From NCBI GenBank assembly GCA_963678055.1, contig OY782679.1, positions 1,798,001-1,862,000 on the forward strand: 64,000 nt of DNA. The letters run 5' to 3'. The DNA is from CAXXOK01 sp963678055 (GTDB lineage: Bacteria; Bacillota; Clostridia; Christensenellales; Aristaeellaceae). A program made the translations under genes and the position numbers. Numbering within the stretch: position 1 is the first letter of the stretch; each line of letters starts with the position of its first letter. The notes under the pieces were generated by a model. The model was not told where the DNA came from and did not search any database. It was given only the letters and a program-made list of their open reading frames with translations. This document shows positions 42,087 to 50,233 of this stretch, piece by piece.

Positions 42087-43290
42087 CTGTGTGCTTCCCT
42101 TTCCGCTTGTAGCCTGTGCCCCCGCAAACATCGCAGGGTTCTTTGAGCTGGTCACGCAGGGTCAAACCCATGCGTTTGCGCGTTATTTCTAAAAGTCCCA
42201 GGCTGGTAAAGCCGTGGATAACGGTTTTTTGCCGTTCCCGCGAGAGGTAATTCTGCAATGCGGCCGATACCTGCGATCGCTGCTCGTCGGTATCCATATC
42301 CACAAAGTCGATGATGATAATGCCCGATAGGTTGCGCAGCCGAATCTGCGCGGCAATCTCCCCGCAGGCAGACATGTTCAGCTGATACGCGGCATCTTCA
42401 TTGGCGGTGAACGAGCCGGAGTTGACATCAATGGTCGTAAGCGCTTCCCGCTCGTCTATGGTTAAGGTGCCGCCGTTTGCAAGGGGTACCCGGCGGGATA
42501 GTGCCGTACGTACCTGCTGGTCAATTGCGTGCTTAGCCCATAGGATGTCCAGCTCCTCGTCGCCGATTTGCTCCCATAGGATGCCAATTGGCGCAGCGGG
42601 CATGCGGTTCACCTGATCGTTGCAGGTGATTGTCAGGTTATAACGGGCCGCATAATCGCGCACCAGCACGGACAAAAGCGAATCCTCCTGATAGAGCAGC
42701 TCCGGCGCTTTGAAATGCTCGGCTTTTTCCTGAATCAGCGTCCAGCGCGATTGCAGGGATTCCAGCTCAAGGCGCAAGGCCTTTTCGCTCTGCTCTACAG
42801 CCGCATGGCGCAGGATGATTCCAAACGCATGGTTTGCAAGCTTTTTCCCGATCTCCACCAGTGTTTTTCGCTGTGCTTCGTCCGTTACCCGTTCGGATAC
42901 GCCAATGTGGCGATTGAGCGGCATCAAAATCACATACTGCCCCGGCAAAGCGATATCGCGGGTGAGAAATGCGCCCTTATCGCCCTTGGCGTCCTTTTTC
43001 ACCTGCACAATCACCTGTGCACCTGCTGAAAGCGCTGGTTCGCCCGATGTTTTTGTATAGCTGTCCATCTCTTTAAGGGGCAGAAAGCCCGCCTTGGGCT
43101 GGCCGAATTTCACAAAGGCAGCGTCAAGCCCCTTCATAACCCGGTCGACCTTACCCAGAAATATGGAGTTAACGAGGGAATCCTCCGACCCGCTTTCCTG
43201 ATAGTACTCCACCAGGCGGTCGTTTTCTTCTACAGCAATACCGCGCCCTTTTGCATCAGCCTGCACGAGGATATGCAGCTTATCCTTCAA
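42079..43290 (-). CDS. rng: RNase G/E family endoribonuclease
   Basis: Single-strand-specific, 5'-end-dependent endoribonuclease for rRNA and mRNA processing. The 403-residue protein contains an S1-like domain (FLGKVDRVMKGLDAAFVKFG, near 45-65), the catalytic Asp segments TTIDVNSGSF and IIIDFVDMDTDEQR, and a C-terminal zinc-link CDVCGGTGY. It lacks the long C-terminal scaffold of RNase E, so it is RNase G-like. The start is TTG 43290, supported by a perfect GGAGGTG seven bases upstream and no nearby ATG. It overlaps the upstream gene by 11 bases. The radical-SAM pair upstream is its usual neighbour in Clostridia. Confidence 0.92.
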   Translation of the reverse strand: MKDKLHILVQADAKGRGIAVEENDRLVEYYQESGSEDSLVNSIFLGKVDRVMKGLDAAFVKFGQPKAGFLPLKEMDSYTKTSGEPALSAGAQVIVQVKKDAKGDKGAFLTRDIALPGQYVILMPLNRHIGVSERVTDEAQRKTLVEIGKKLANHAFGIILRHAAVEQSEKALRLELESLQSRWTLIQEKAEHFKAPELLYQEDSLLSVLVRDYAARYNLTITCNDQVNRMPAAPIGILWEQIGDEELDILWAKHAIDQQVRTALSRRVPLANGGTLTIDEREALTTIDVNSGSFTANEDAAYQLNMSACGEIAAQIRLRNLSGIIIIDFVDMDTDEQRSQVSAALQNYLSRERQKTVIHGFTSLGLLEITRKRMGLTLRDQLKEPCDVCGGTGYKRKGKHTVA

Positions 43291-43957
43291 TCGAAAGCAC
43301 CTCCAGAGGAATCAGGTGGTCGTCCTTGTCTTTGGCAAGTATGGCTTCACGAATGACTTTGGCATAGCAGGGCTCAATACCAGCAATCGCAAACAATGCG
43401 CCCAGTAGCACAGCGGGTTTCAGCGATCCGTTTTGCAGGTTGAACGCGGTAAACGCCAGCGCGTTTCCCTCTATTGCTAGGGTCTTGATAAACGGACGGA
43501 TATTGGCCATATTTTTGCCGCTTTTGGTTTTGCGGATTGCCATGTATTCGTCCATCGCCAGCAATGACTCGATTGCCTTGCCAAGCGCTTCAACCGGCAT
43601 GTCCGGCTCGATACGGAACCGGCTGCCCGCCGCAAGCCGCATCAGCGTTGGGAACTTGTCCTCTATCGCCCGTGCCATCTTCACACGCATACCGGGGGGC
43701 ATTACGCGGTCCAGCGCCGCGGCAAAATCATCTTCCGTGACTTCGCCGTCCATGGAAACATCCATAATCTCGCGCTCTCCGGCGATACCAACACTCAGCG
43801 GTGAAGCAAAACTCAACTTGATATGTGGGTTAAACCCCTGGCTGTAGCGAACCGGCAAGCCACTGCGCCGCAAGGCACGCTGTATGGTACGCATCAAGTC
43901 CAGATGGCCGATATGCCGCAGTGCATAGGGCTTTTCAAACACAACCATCATTCGCAT
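43280..43957 (-). CDS. TIGR03936-family (DUF2344) radical-SAM-associated protein
   Basis: A 225-residue protein recognised by the N-terminal FEKPYALRHIGHLDLMRTIQR and the segment LPVRYSQGFNPHIKLSFASPL. The family is almost always encoded directly after, or fused to, the TIGR03960 radical-SAM protein and before RNase G, as here. It has no cluster motif of its own and probably helps the radical-SAM partner with an RNA substrate, but the reaction is unknown. The open frame extends to 44050; ATG 43957 leaves a ten-base overlap with the upstream stop, and the family N-terminus starts there. Confidence 0.85.
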   Translation of the reverse strand: MRMMVVFEKPYALRHIGHLDLMRTIQRALRRSGLPVRYSQGFNPHIKLSFASPLSVGIAGEREIMDVSMDGEVTEDDFAAALDRVMPPGMRVKMARAIEDKFPTLMRLAAGSRFRIEPDMPVEALGKAIESLLAMDEYMAIRKTKSGKNMANIRPFIKTLAIEGNALAFTAFNLQNGSLKPAVLLGALFAIAGIEPCYAKVIREAILAKDKDDHLIPLEVLSIEG

Positions 43958-45792
43958 GCGGCACACAATCCTTTCACACGCTGCAAACCGCAGGCGTTGC
44001 AATGCTGCCGGCAGTCCGGCGTGACTTCCGCACGCTGTGCGCGCTGCCATTCCCTGAGGAGAAATTCCTTGGACACGCCAATATCAACGAAGTCCCAGGG
44101 CAAAATTTCGTCCTCGTTACGGGCGCGGTTGGCATAGAATGCGAGATCAACCCCCGTATCTGCAAAGGCCTGCAACCACAGATCGTTGCGGTATTGCTCG
44201 CTCCAGCCATCCAGCTTGCAGCCCAGCTCAAAGGCCCGGTACAGCACATCGGCCATACGGCGGTCACCCAGCGCAAAGCAGGCTTCCATGCGGCTGGTCA
44301 GCGAATCGTGCCAGTTATAGTGTACGGCGCGCAGTGAGCCCAGCATGTTTTTTAATGCAATCTGCTTTTCCCGCATGGCTTCGGGCGTATCCTGCGCACA
44401 CCACTGAAACGGCGTAAAGGGCTTGGGTACGAACACTGATGTACTCACCGTGATGCGCAGTCCCTTGGCACGCTGGGGCTTTGGAACCGCGTAGTAGGTA
44501 TCCATCGCCGTTTTCGACAGCTTAAATATCCCTTCGATGTCCTCCATGGTTTCGGTGGGCAGCCCTGTCATAAAATACAATTTCACGCTGTTCCAGCCGT
44601 TTTCAAAGGAGTCCTTCAGCTTATCGGTCAGGTCGTCCTGATTGACGCCCTTGTTGATAACATCGCGCAGCCGCTGCGTTCCCGCTTCCGGGGCGAAGGT
44701 GAGGCTGGATTTTCGAACATTCTGGGAATCGACCAGGGTATCCTTGAGCACGCTGTCAATGCGAAGCGACGGCAGCGATAAGTTCACATGCTGGCCTTCA
44801 AACTGCTCCTGCAGCCGCTTACAAAGCTCCGGCAAGTGGGAATAATCCCCTGTCGACAGCGATGAAAGCGATATTTCCTCGTAGCCGGTGTTGTCCACCA
44901 GCTCCTGGGCCAGCTGTACCAGCTTGTCCACGCTGCGCTCGCGCACAGGGCGGTAGAACATTCCCGCGTGGCAAAAGCGGCAGCCCTGGGTGCAGCCACG
45001 CATAATCTCCAGCACAATTCTATCATGCACGACCTGTGTATAAGGCACGGGCGGCGCTGTCGGATAAAAGGCATTTTCCAAATCGGTCACAAAGCGCTTG
45101 CGGACCGTGGCGGGGACTGTTTCGTCCACCGGCGTAAAACTTTGGATGGTTCCGTCTTCGTGATACGTTACAGTATAGAGTGACGGCACATACACGCCTT
45201 CCACCTGTGCAAGCCTGCGAAGCTTTTCTTTGCGCGATACACCCGCTTGTTTCATCTCCCGCAGCAGGGTGGTCACTTCGGTGATTACATCCTCGCCATC
45301 GCCGATCATGAATGCGTCGATAAACGCGTGCAGCGGCTCGGGATTGGCCGCGCAGGGCCCGCCGGCCACGACGATCGCGTCATCCTCTCCCCTGTCCGCC
45401 GATTTAACAGGGACGCCGCCCATCTGAAGCATATGCAGGATGTTGGAATAGCTCATTTCATATTGCAGGGTAAAGCCGACGATATCAAACTGGTGCAGCG
45501 GCGTACGGCTCTCCAGTGAAAACAGCGGAATGTTCTCTGCTTTTAGTTCAGCAATCATATCCACCCAGGGCATGCAAACGCGCTCGCAAACCACACCCGG
45601 CATGGCGTTTAGAATGCCATAGAGTATCTTCATTCCAAGATGAGACATGGCTACTTCGTAGGTATCCGGGAAGCAAAACGCAAAGGAAACCTCTGCCTGG
45701 GCAAACGGTATTACCTCGGCATTCAGTTCTCCGCCTATATAGCGTACGGGTTTTTCCACCCGCTCCAGTATCTGTTCAATCCGATCAGTCAT
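43948..45792 (-). CDS. TIGR03960-family radical SAM protein with B12-binding-like N-terminal domain
   Basis: Predicted cytoplasmic radical-SAM enzyme of 614 residues. It has an N-terminal cobalamin-binding-like fold (FCFPDTYEVAMSHLGMKILY, IVAGGPCAANPEPLHAFIDA), the [4Fe-4S] motif CTQGCRFCHAG, and SLSSLSTGDYSHL and FAPEAGTQRLRDVINKG in the barrel. A Cys-rich tail (CRQHCNACGLQRVKGLCAACE) may hold a second cluster. The product is unknown; co-occurrence with RNase G and DUF2344 suggests RNA or ribosomal modification. ATG 45792 follows GGAGGA; the frame is open to 45843. First gene of the ten-gene operon. Confidence 0.88.
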   Translation of the reverse strand: MTDRIEQILERVEKPVRYIGGELNAEVIPFAQAEVSFAFCFPDTYEVAMSHLGMKILYGILNAMPGVVCERVCMPWVDMIAELKAENIPLFSLESRTPLHQFDIVGFTLQYEMSYSNILHMLQMGGVPVKSADRGEDDAIVVAGGPCAANPEPLHAFIDAFMIGDGEDVITEVTTLLREMKQAGVSRKEKLRRLAQVEGVYVPSLYTVTYHEDGTIQSFTPVDETVPATVRKRFVTDLENAFYPTAPPVPYTQVVHDRIVLEIMRGCTQGCRFCHAGMFYRPVRERSVDKLVQLAQELVDNTGYEEISLSSLSTGDYSHLPELCKRLQEQFEGQHVNLSLPSLRIDSVLKDTLVDSQNVRKSSLTFAPEAGTQRLRDVINKGVNQDDLTDKLKDSFENGWNSVKLYFMTGLPTETMEDIEGIFKLSKTAMDTYYAVPKPQRAKGLRITVSTSVFVPKPFTPFQWCAQDTPEAMREKQIALKNMLGSLRAVHYNWHDSLTSRMEACFALGDRRMADVLYRAFELGCKLDGWSEQYRNDLWLQAFADTGVDLAFYANRARNEDEILPWDFVDIGVSKEFLLREWQRAQRAEVTPDCRQHCNACGLQRVKGLCAACE

Positions 45793-45825
45793 CCAGTTCC
45801 TCCGCCCGTGTATTTTCCAGCTTTC

Positions 45826-45854
45826 AATGTACCATGTAACCATGTGATTTTCAA
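45826..45854 (-). promoter_or_regulatory. Promoter of the ten-gene RNA-processing/repair operon
   Basis: Minus-strand TTGAAA (45849-45854), a 17-base spacer and TACATT (45826-45831), about 30 bases upstream of the radical-SAM gene start. No other promoter is obvious for the next 12.8 kb, where genes overlap or lie within 25 bases. Confidence 0.5.
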
Positions 45855-45897
45855 GCCAAAACCGCCACCGTCGACCTGTAACAACCTGGCCTGTAAG

Positions 45898-45927
45898 TTG
45901 CCGATGCAGCGTAACCCATGCTATACT
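45898..45927 (+). promoter_or_regulatory. Distal promoter candidate upstream of ftsA
   Basis: TTGCCG (45898-45903), an 18-base spacer and TATACT (45922-45927). It would give a leader of about 300 bases before ftsA. Confidence 0.4.
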
Positions 45928-46060
45928 ACGCGGGAAGGAGAAAGCACGATAGCGTATGCCTTGGCCGCCGATATAGCGCAGTCTCCTGCAGTGCCGTGCC
46001 GAAACAGCGAAATAACGGCCGAAAATAAGGCAAACAAATGAAAAAAAGAAGCGCTTCCTA

Positions 46061-46089
46061 TTGCGAAATCCTTATAAAAAGGATACAAT
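46061..46089 (+). promoter_or_regulatory. Proximal promoter of ftsA-ftsZ
   Basis: TTGCGA (46061-46066), a 17-base spacer and TACAAT (46084-46089), about 140 bases before the ftsA ATG. The leader includes the palindromic ATTCATGATATTCATGAAT (46111-46129). Confidence 0.5.
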
Positions 46090-46233
46090 AAAATATGGCG
46101 CTCTCTAAATATTCATGATATTCATGAATTTTATACAAGCGAAAGCCTGTAGGGGAGCATACGGACACTTGAATGAGCAATGTCGCTTGCAATATGAACC
46201 ATAGACCATAAAGGAACAGGGGAATGTTTAGCA

Positions 46234-47424
46234 ATGAAATCGACAATCGCTGCGATTGACTTTGGCACAAGCAAAATCGTTACGCTGATCTCCGAGACCA
46301 GCGGAAACCAACGGTGCGATATCGTCGGCGCCGGTATAGCTGCATACGAGGGCTATATCGACGGCGAATGGAACAATCCGGTCGTGCTCAACGACGCGAT
46401 TTTGCAGTCGATCTCCGAGGCGGAGTCCCAGGCCCGGCGGAAACTGCGGGAGATTAACGTCGGGGTTCCCGGCGAGTTTACCCGCGTATATGTAGTGGAG
46501 GCTTCCGTCACCATTCAGGGCGCAGACCCGCGCGTGTCGCCCAAGCATGTGGAGAAGATCTTCAACGAGGCGGACAAACAGCTCTCCCCCGTGCGCGGCG
46601 TAGTTGTGCACAGAAGCCCCGCCTGGTTTATGGTGGACGGCGGAAAAAAGACCCTGGAACCTGTCGGCATGAAAGGATCGGAGCTAAAAGCTTTGGTCTC
46701 CTTCGTGGTGGCCGATACCTTCTTCCTTGATGATGTAATGGCCAGGCTGCGCGATTTAAACATCGCAGTCAGCGGCTTTTTCTCAAGCTGCACGGGCGAA
46801 GCCATGCTGTACCTGCTGGAAGAGGACCGCGACCGCACCGCTGTTTTAATTGATATCGGTTACACCTCCACCGACGTTATGGTTGTTGAAGGTGATGCTG
46901 TCATTTATCAGAAATCCATGCCGGTAGGCGGCGGCCATATCGCGGCTGATATTGCCGAAGGGTTAAGCATTCCCATGACCTCGGCCGAGCAGATTAAACG
47001 CGAGTATGTGTACGGCGTTTCGGGCAAAGGCCAGTCCTACGATGTATCGCTGGGCGAGGGCGTAAAACAGGAAAGCTTCACCCAGGACGCCGTTGCGGCC
47101 GTGCTGGAACCCCGCGTGGACGAAATTTCCGATATGGTTAAAACCGCGCTGGAAGAAAGCGGCATCAAGCCCGGCAACTGGTCCACCATCTTTTTAACCG
47201 GTGGCGGACTGGCCCTTAACCGCGGCGGACGCGACTACCTCTCCGGCAGACTTGGAAAGCCGGTGCGGGAAACCGTCAAGCGCACAATCAAGCTATCCTC
47301 CCCCATTTATGCCAGCGCCATGGGGCTGATGGATTTAATTATCGACACCGTGGAAGCCCGCACCGCTCCCAGCGCATCCGGCAATGGTGTCAAAGGCTTC
47401 TTCAAAAGTCTGCTGGGCAACTAA
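46234..47424 (+). CDS. ftsA: FtsA, actin-like membrane tether of the Z ring
   Basis: Anchors FtsZ filaments to the membrane and recruits later division proteins. The 396-residue protein has the actin-fold ATP motifs IDFGTSKI (phosphate 1, residues 8-15), LIDIGYTSTDV (phosphate 2) and LTGGGLAL (adenosine). The C-terminal GVKGFFKSLLGN is the amphipathic membrane-targeting helix. The 1C domain sits between the first two motifs, as expected. Start ATG 46234 follows AGGGGA. ftsZ begins 56 bases downstream, the standard pair; no ftsQ/divIB or mur gene lies immediately upstream. Confidence 0.93.
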   Translation: MKSTIAAIDFGTSKIVTLISETSGNQRCDIVGAGIAAYEGYIDGEWNNPVVLNDAILQSISEAESQARRKLREINVGVPGEFTRVYVVEASVTIQGADPRVSPKHVEKIFNEADKQLSPVRGVVVHRSPAWFMVDGGKKTLEPVGMKGSELKALVSFVVADTFFLDDVMARLRDLNIAVSGFFSSCTGEAMLYLLEEDRDRTAVLIDIGYTSTDVMVVEGDAVIYQKSMPVGGGHIAADIAEGLSIPMTSAEQIKREYVYGVSGKGQSYDVSLGEGVKQESFTQDAVAAVLEPRVDEISDMVKTALEESGIKPGNWSTIFLTGGGLALNRGGRDYLSGRLGKPVRETVKRTIKLSSPIYASAMGLMDLIIDTVEARTAPSASGNGVKGFFKSLLGN

Positions 47425-47480
47425 CCATCTAAACCAACCATTTCCGATATGCTACCGCATGTTGTATAGGAGGAAACACT

Positions 47481-48938
47481 GTGCTAGAGTTTCAGATTGA
47501 GGATCAGCAAAACTTTGCCAATATCAAAGTGATCGGCTGCGGCGGTGCCGGCAACAATGCCATCAACCGTATGGTGGAATCCGGCCTCAAAGGCGTGGAT
47601 TTCATCGCCGTGAACACTGACCGTCAAACCTTAGCGTTGAGCAAAGCGGGGACGACCATCCAGATCGGTGAAAAATTGACCAAGGGTCTGGGCGCCGGTG
47701 CGGTTCCCGATATCGGCCGCAGAGCCGCCGAGGAAAGCCGGGAAGAAATTGCCCAGGCTATCCGCGGCGCAGACCTGGTATTCGTAACCGCCGGTATGGG
47801 CGGTGGCACCGGCACAGGCGCATCGCCCGTGATTGCCGAAATCGCCAGGGATTTGAACTGCCTGACCATCGCGGTGGTCACCAAGCCGTTCCAATTTGAA
47901 GGCAAACAACGCATGAAGAACGCCGAAGTCGGCGTGATCGAGCTGAAACAGCGCGTGGATACTCTGGTTGTTGTTCCTAACGACAGGCTTTTGCAGGTTG
48001 TTTCGAAAGGCACAACCATGCTTGATGCATTCCGCATCGCTGACGATGTACTCCGTCAGGGTATTCAGGGCATATCGGACCTCATTGCCGTACCTGCGCT
48101 GATTAATCTGGACTTTGCCGATGTGAAGACCATTATGGAATCCGGCGGTCTGGCGCACATGGGCATTGGTGTTGGCAAAGGCGAGAACAAACTCGTTGAA
48201 GCCGCCAGAAACGCTATTTTAAGCCCGCTGCTGGAGACCAACATTGAAGGCGCACGCGCCATCTTGATCAATGTGACCGGCGGCAACGATATGAGCATTA
48301 TTGATATCAACGAGGCCGCAAGCCTTGTCATGGAAGAAGCCGACGACGACGCCAACATTATCTTCGGTGCCGGTGTGAGCGAGGAAATGGACGACGAAGT
48401 CCGTATTACGGTCATCGCCACCGGGTTTGAAAAAGTTCCCTTCCCGCAGAAGCAGGAATCCGCCAGAGCTGTGGATAGCGGCAGTGACTGGACCCACTCC
48501 TTTGGCAGCGATTTGAACGCAGGCTATTCCGGCAGCTACGGCGCGACCCCCTATGTGCAGCAGAATTATCCGGCCACCGGCTATGATGATGTACCCGAGG
48601 GCATTCCGGAAACCCCTCCTGCTGGCTACTACGGCGGCTACGGCAACGCGCAGACCCCCGCCGCCATGCCGCAGATGATGCAAGGCATGCCCGGACAAGC
48701 CCCTTATGGCGGTGCACCGGGACAGCAGCTCAATGGCACACCGTATCAGAATGTACCGCAGATGGAATACGGCCAGTCCTACGGGGCAAAGCAGCAACCT
48801 GATTTCACACAGCAGGAGCCTGCCGCCGAGCCGCCCTCCCGTTCGGGCCGCCAGCCTGCCCAGCAACCGGACAACAAAGCATCGGAGCGCGATGAGCTGG
48901 GCATCCCGGCCTTCCTGCGCCGCCCGACCAAGAAATAG
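47481..48938 (+). CDS. ftsZ: FtsZ, tubulin-like division GTPase
   Basis: Polymerises into the Z ring. Length is 485 residues, longer than the usual 370-400. The GTPase domain has GCGGAGNNAINRM (about 18-30), the tubulin signature GMGGGTGTGASP near 110 and PNDRLLQV. Residues ~325-465 form a low-complexity linker rich in Gly, Tyr, Pro and Gln. It ends with the conserved tail ELGIPAFLRRPTKK that binds FtsA, SepF and others. The start is GTG 47481 with AGGAGG seven bases upstream; no better ATG exists. A strong terminator follows. Confidence 0.98.
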   Translation: MLEFQIEDQQNFANIKVIGCGGAGNNAINRMVESGLKGVDFIAVNTDRQTLALSKAGTTIQIGEKLTKGLGAGAVPDIGRRAAEESREEIAQAIRGADLVFVTAGMGGGTGTGASPVIAEIARDLNCLTIAVVTKPFQFEGKQRMKNAEVGVIELKQRVDTLVVVPNDRLLQVVSKGTTMLDAFRIADDVLRQGIQGISDLIAVPALINLDFADVKTIMESGGLAHMGIGVGKGENKLVEAARNAILSPLLETNIEGARAILINVTGGNDMSIIDINEAASLVMEEADDDANIIFGAGVSEEMDDEVRITVIATGFEKVPFPQKQESARAVDSGSDWTHSFGSDLNAGYSGSYGATPYVQQNYPATGYDDVPEGIPETPPAGYYGGYGNAQTPAAMPQMMQGMPGQAPYGGAPGQQLNGTPYQNVPQMEYGQSYGAKQQPDFTQQEPAAEPPSRSGRQPAQQPDNKASERDELGIPAFLRRPTKK

Positions 48939-48975
48939 CATAACGGCTATGGGAACAATGATATAACAAACACAC

Positions 48976-49007
48976 AGCACAGCAGGGCATTCCCCTGCTG
49001 TGCTTTT
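48976..49007 (+). terminator. Rho-independent terminator of ftsA-ftsZ
   Basis: Perfect 12-bp stem (AGCACAGCAGGG / CCCTGCTGTGCT) with a 5-base loop, followed by TTTT. Confidence 0.88.
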
Positions 49008-49052
49008 ACACAGAAACATGTACGGATGATTAAAACAAAGGAGGTATAACAG

Positions 49053-49952
49053 GTGGAACAGACCCGACCGGATTTCAGCTCCTTAAGCGCGAAAGCCCAG
49101 GCGACCGTTTTACAAAGCCAGAAAGACGAGGAAACCGGCGCACTGGTCTATGCGTTCATTGCTAAAAAGGAGAAACGCCCGGAAAACGCCGCACTTCTGA
49201 CTAAAATGAGCGAAGACGAACGCTCTCACGCGGCCTATTGGCAATCCATCAGCCACCAAAAAGTACGGCCTGATCGTTTGAAGCTGTTCTGGCTTAAGCT
49301 GCTAACGGTTTTGCTGGGATATACCTTTGTCATCAAGAGTCTCATCAACGCCGAATCCGGTGCCGTGGATGTGTACGAGGAGTTAAAACAGGAGATTCCG
49401 AACGCTGCAGCCGTCCAGGCCGATGAAATGCGCCACGAACATGAACTGGCCGAAACGCTGGATGAGGAGCGCTTACAGTATGTCGGAGCGATGGTGCTGG
49501 GCCTAAACGATGCACTGGTAGAGCTCACAGGTACCATTGCGGGGCTTAGCTTTGCGCTGCAAAATACGCGCATCGTTGCCCTGAGCGGTATTATCACCGG
49601 CATTAGCGCAACGCTGTCCATGGCGGCGAGCAATTATCTGGCTGAACGGGCAGATGGCAACGAAAACGCCTTGAAATCAAGCGTCTATACAGGTGTAGCG
49701 TATCTGATCACCGTGGCACTGCTGGTACTGCCCTATTTGCTGTTACCCGATACCCTTTGGATGGTCGCGCTGGTGGCCATGATTGGCATCGTGGTGCTGG
49801 TGATTTTAGCGTTTAACTATTACATCAGCGTTGCCAAAACACTGCCGTTTCGCAGGCGGTTTACGGAAATGGTTTCCATCAGCCTGGGCGTTGCTGTAAT
49901 CGCGTTTCTGATCGGCCTGCTGGCTAAAGCCCTGCTGGGTGTGGATGTCTGA
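49053..49952 (+). CDS. Ferritin-like/VIT1 fusion, probable MbfA-type iron (Fe2+/Mn2+) exporter
   Basis: A 299-residue two-part membrane protein. Residues 1-135 are a rubrerythrin-like four-helix domain with metal-ligand glutamates and histidines (QKDEETGALVYAF, MSEDERSHAAYW, DEMRHEHELAE). Residues ~145-299 are a VIT1/CCC1-like transporter with about five membrane helices (VLGLNDALVELTGTIAGL, GISATLSMAASNYLAERA). Proteins of this build, such as MbfA in alphaproteobacteria, sense or collect Fe2+ and export it, limiting oxidative stress. Start GTG 49053 follows AAAGGAGG. It is probably its own unit after the ftsZ terminator. Confidence 0.85.
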   Translation: MEQTRPDFSSLSAKAQATVLQSQKDEETGALVYAFIAKKEKRPENAALLTKMSEDERSHAAYWQSISHQKVRPDRLKLFWLKLLTVLLGYTFVIKSLINAESGAVDVYEELKQEIPNAAAVQADEMRHEHELAETLDEERLQYVGAMVLGLNDALVELTGTIAGLSFALQNTRIVALSGIITGISATLSMAASNYLAERADGNENALKSSVYTGVAYLITVALLVLPYLLLPDTLWMVALVAMIGIVVLVILAFNYYISVAKTLPFRRRFTEMVSISLGVAVIAFLIGLLAKALLGVDV

Positions 49953-50173
49953 TACCAGGCTGACCGAGGCCACGATTTATCAGCCGCCTTTACGCGAGAT
50001 AATGTTGCCTTTCTTCCTTGCAACATCACCCGTACAAGCCCTTATTCAGCCACAATTTTCCCATAACAAAAAACTGCATATTTCATCTTGAAAAGCGCAC
50101 GCTTTTACCTTTACTTTATAGGATTGCTGTGTTACGCTAAGACAGGCCTTGATGTAAACGAACTGTTAATATC

Positions 50174-50188
50174 ACATGAGGGTCATGT
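50174..50188 (+). promoter_or_regulatory. Inverted repeat upstream of the Na/Pi cotransporter
   Basis: Perfect ACATGA-GGG-TCATGT, 45 bases before the start codon, next to a weak TTAATA-16-TAAAAT promoter candidate. Possible operator. The rest of 49953-50233 shows no gene. Confidence 0.35.
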
Positions 50189-50233
50189 AAAATCTCGGAT
50201 GTTTCTTAAGCATTCTGTCGTTGGAGGGTTTTC

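Larger units (their letters stand above)
45793..46233. other. Divergent intergenic region between the ten-gene operon and ftsA
   Basis: No gene can be supported in these 441 bases. They hold a minus-strand promoter near 45826-45854, two plus-strand promoter candidates (45898-45927 and 46061-46089) and a palindromic ATTCATGATATTCATGAAT at 46111-46129. A strong GGAG at about 45936 is not followed by a usable start codon within range. Confidence 0.6.

Noticed and set aside
45640..46041. Plus-strand open frame with a GGAG at about 45936 upstream of ftsA
   Set aside because: No ATG, GTG or TTG lies at a usable distance in that frame and the peptide has no features; the interval is better read as a promoter region.
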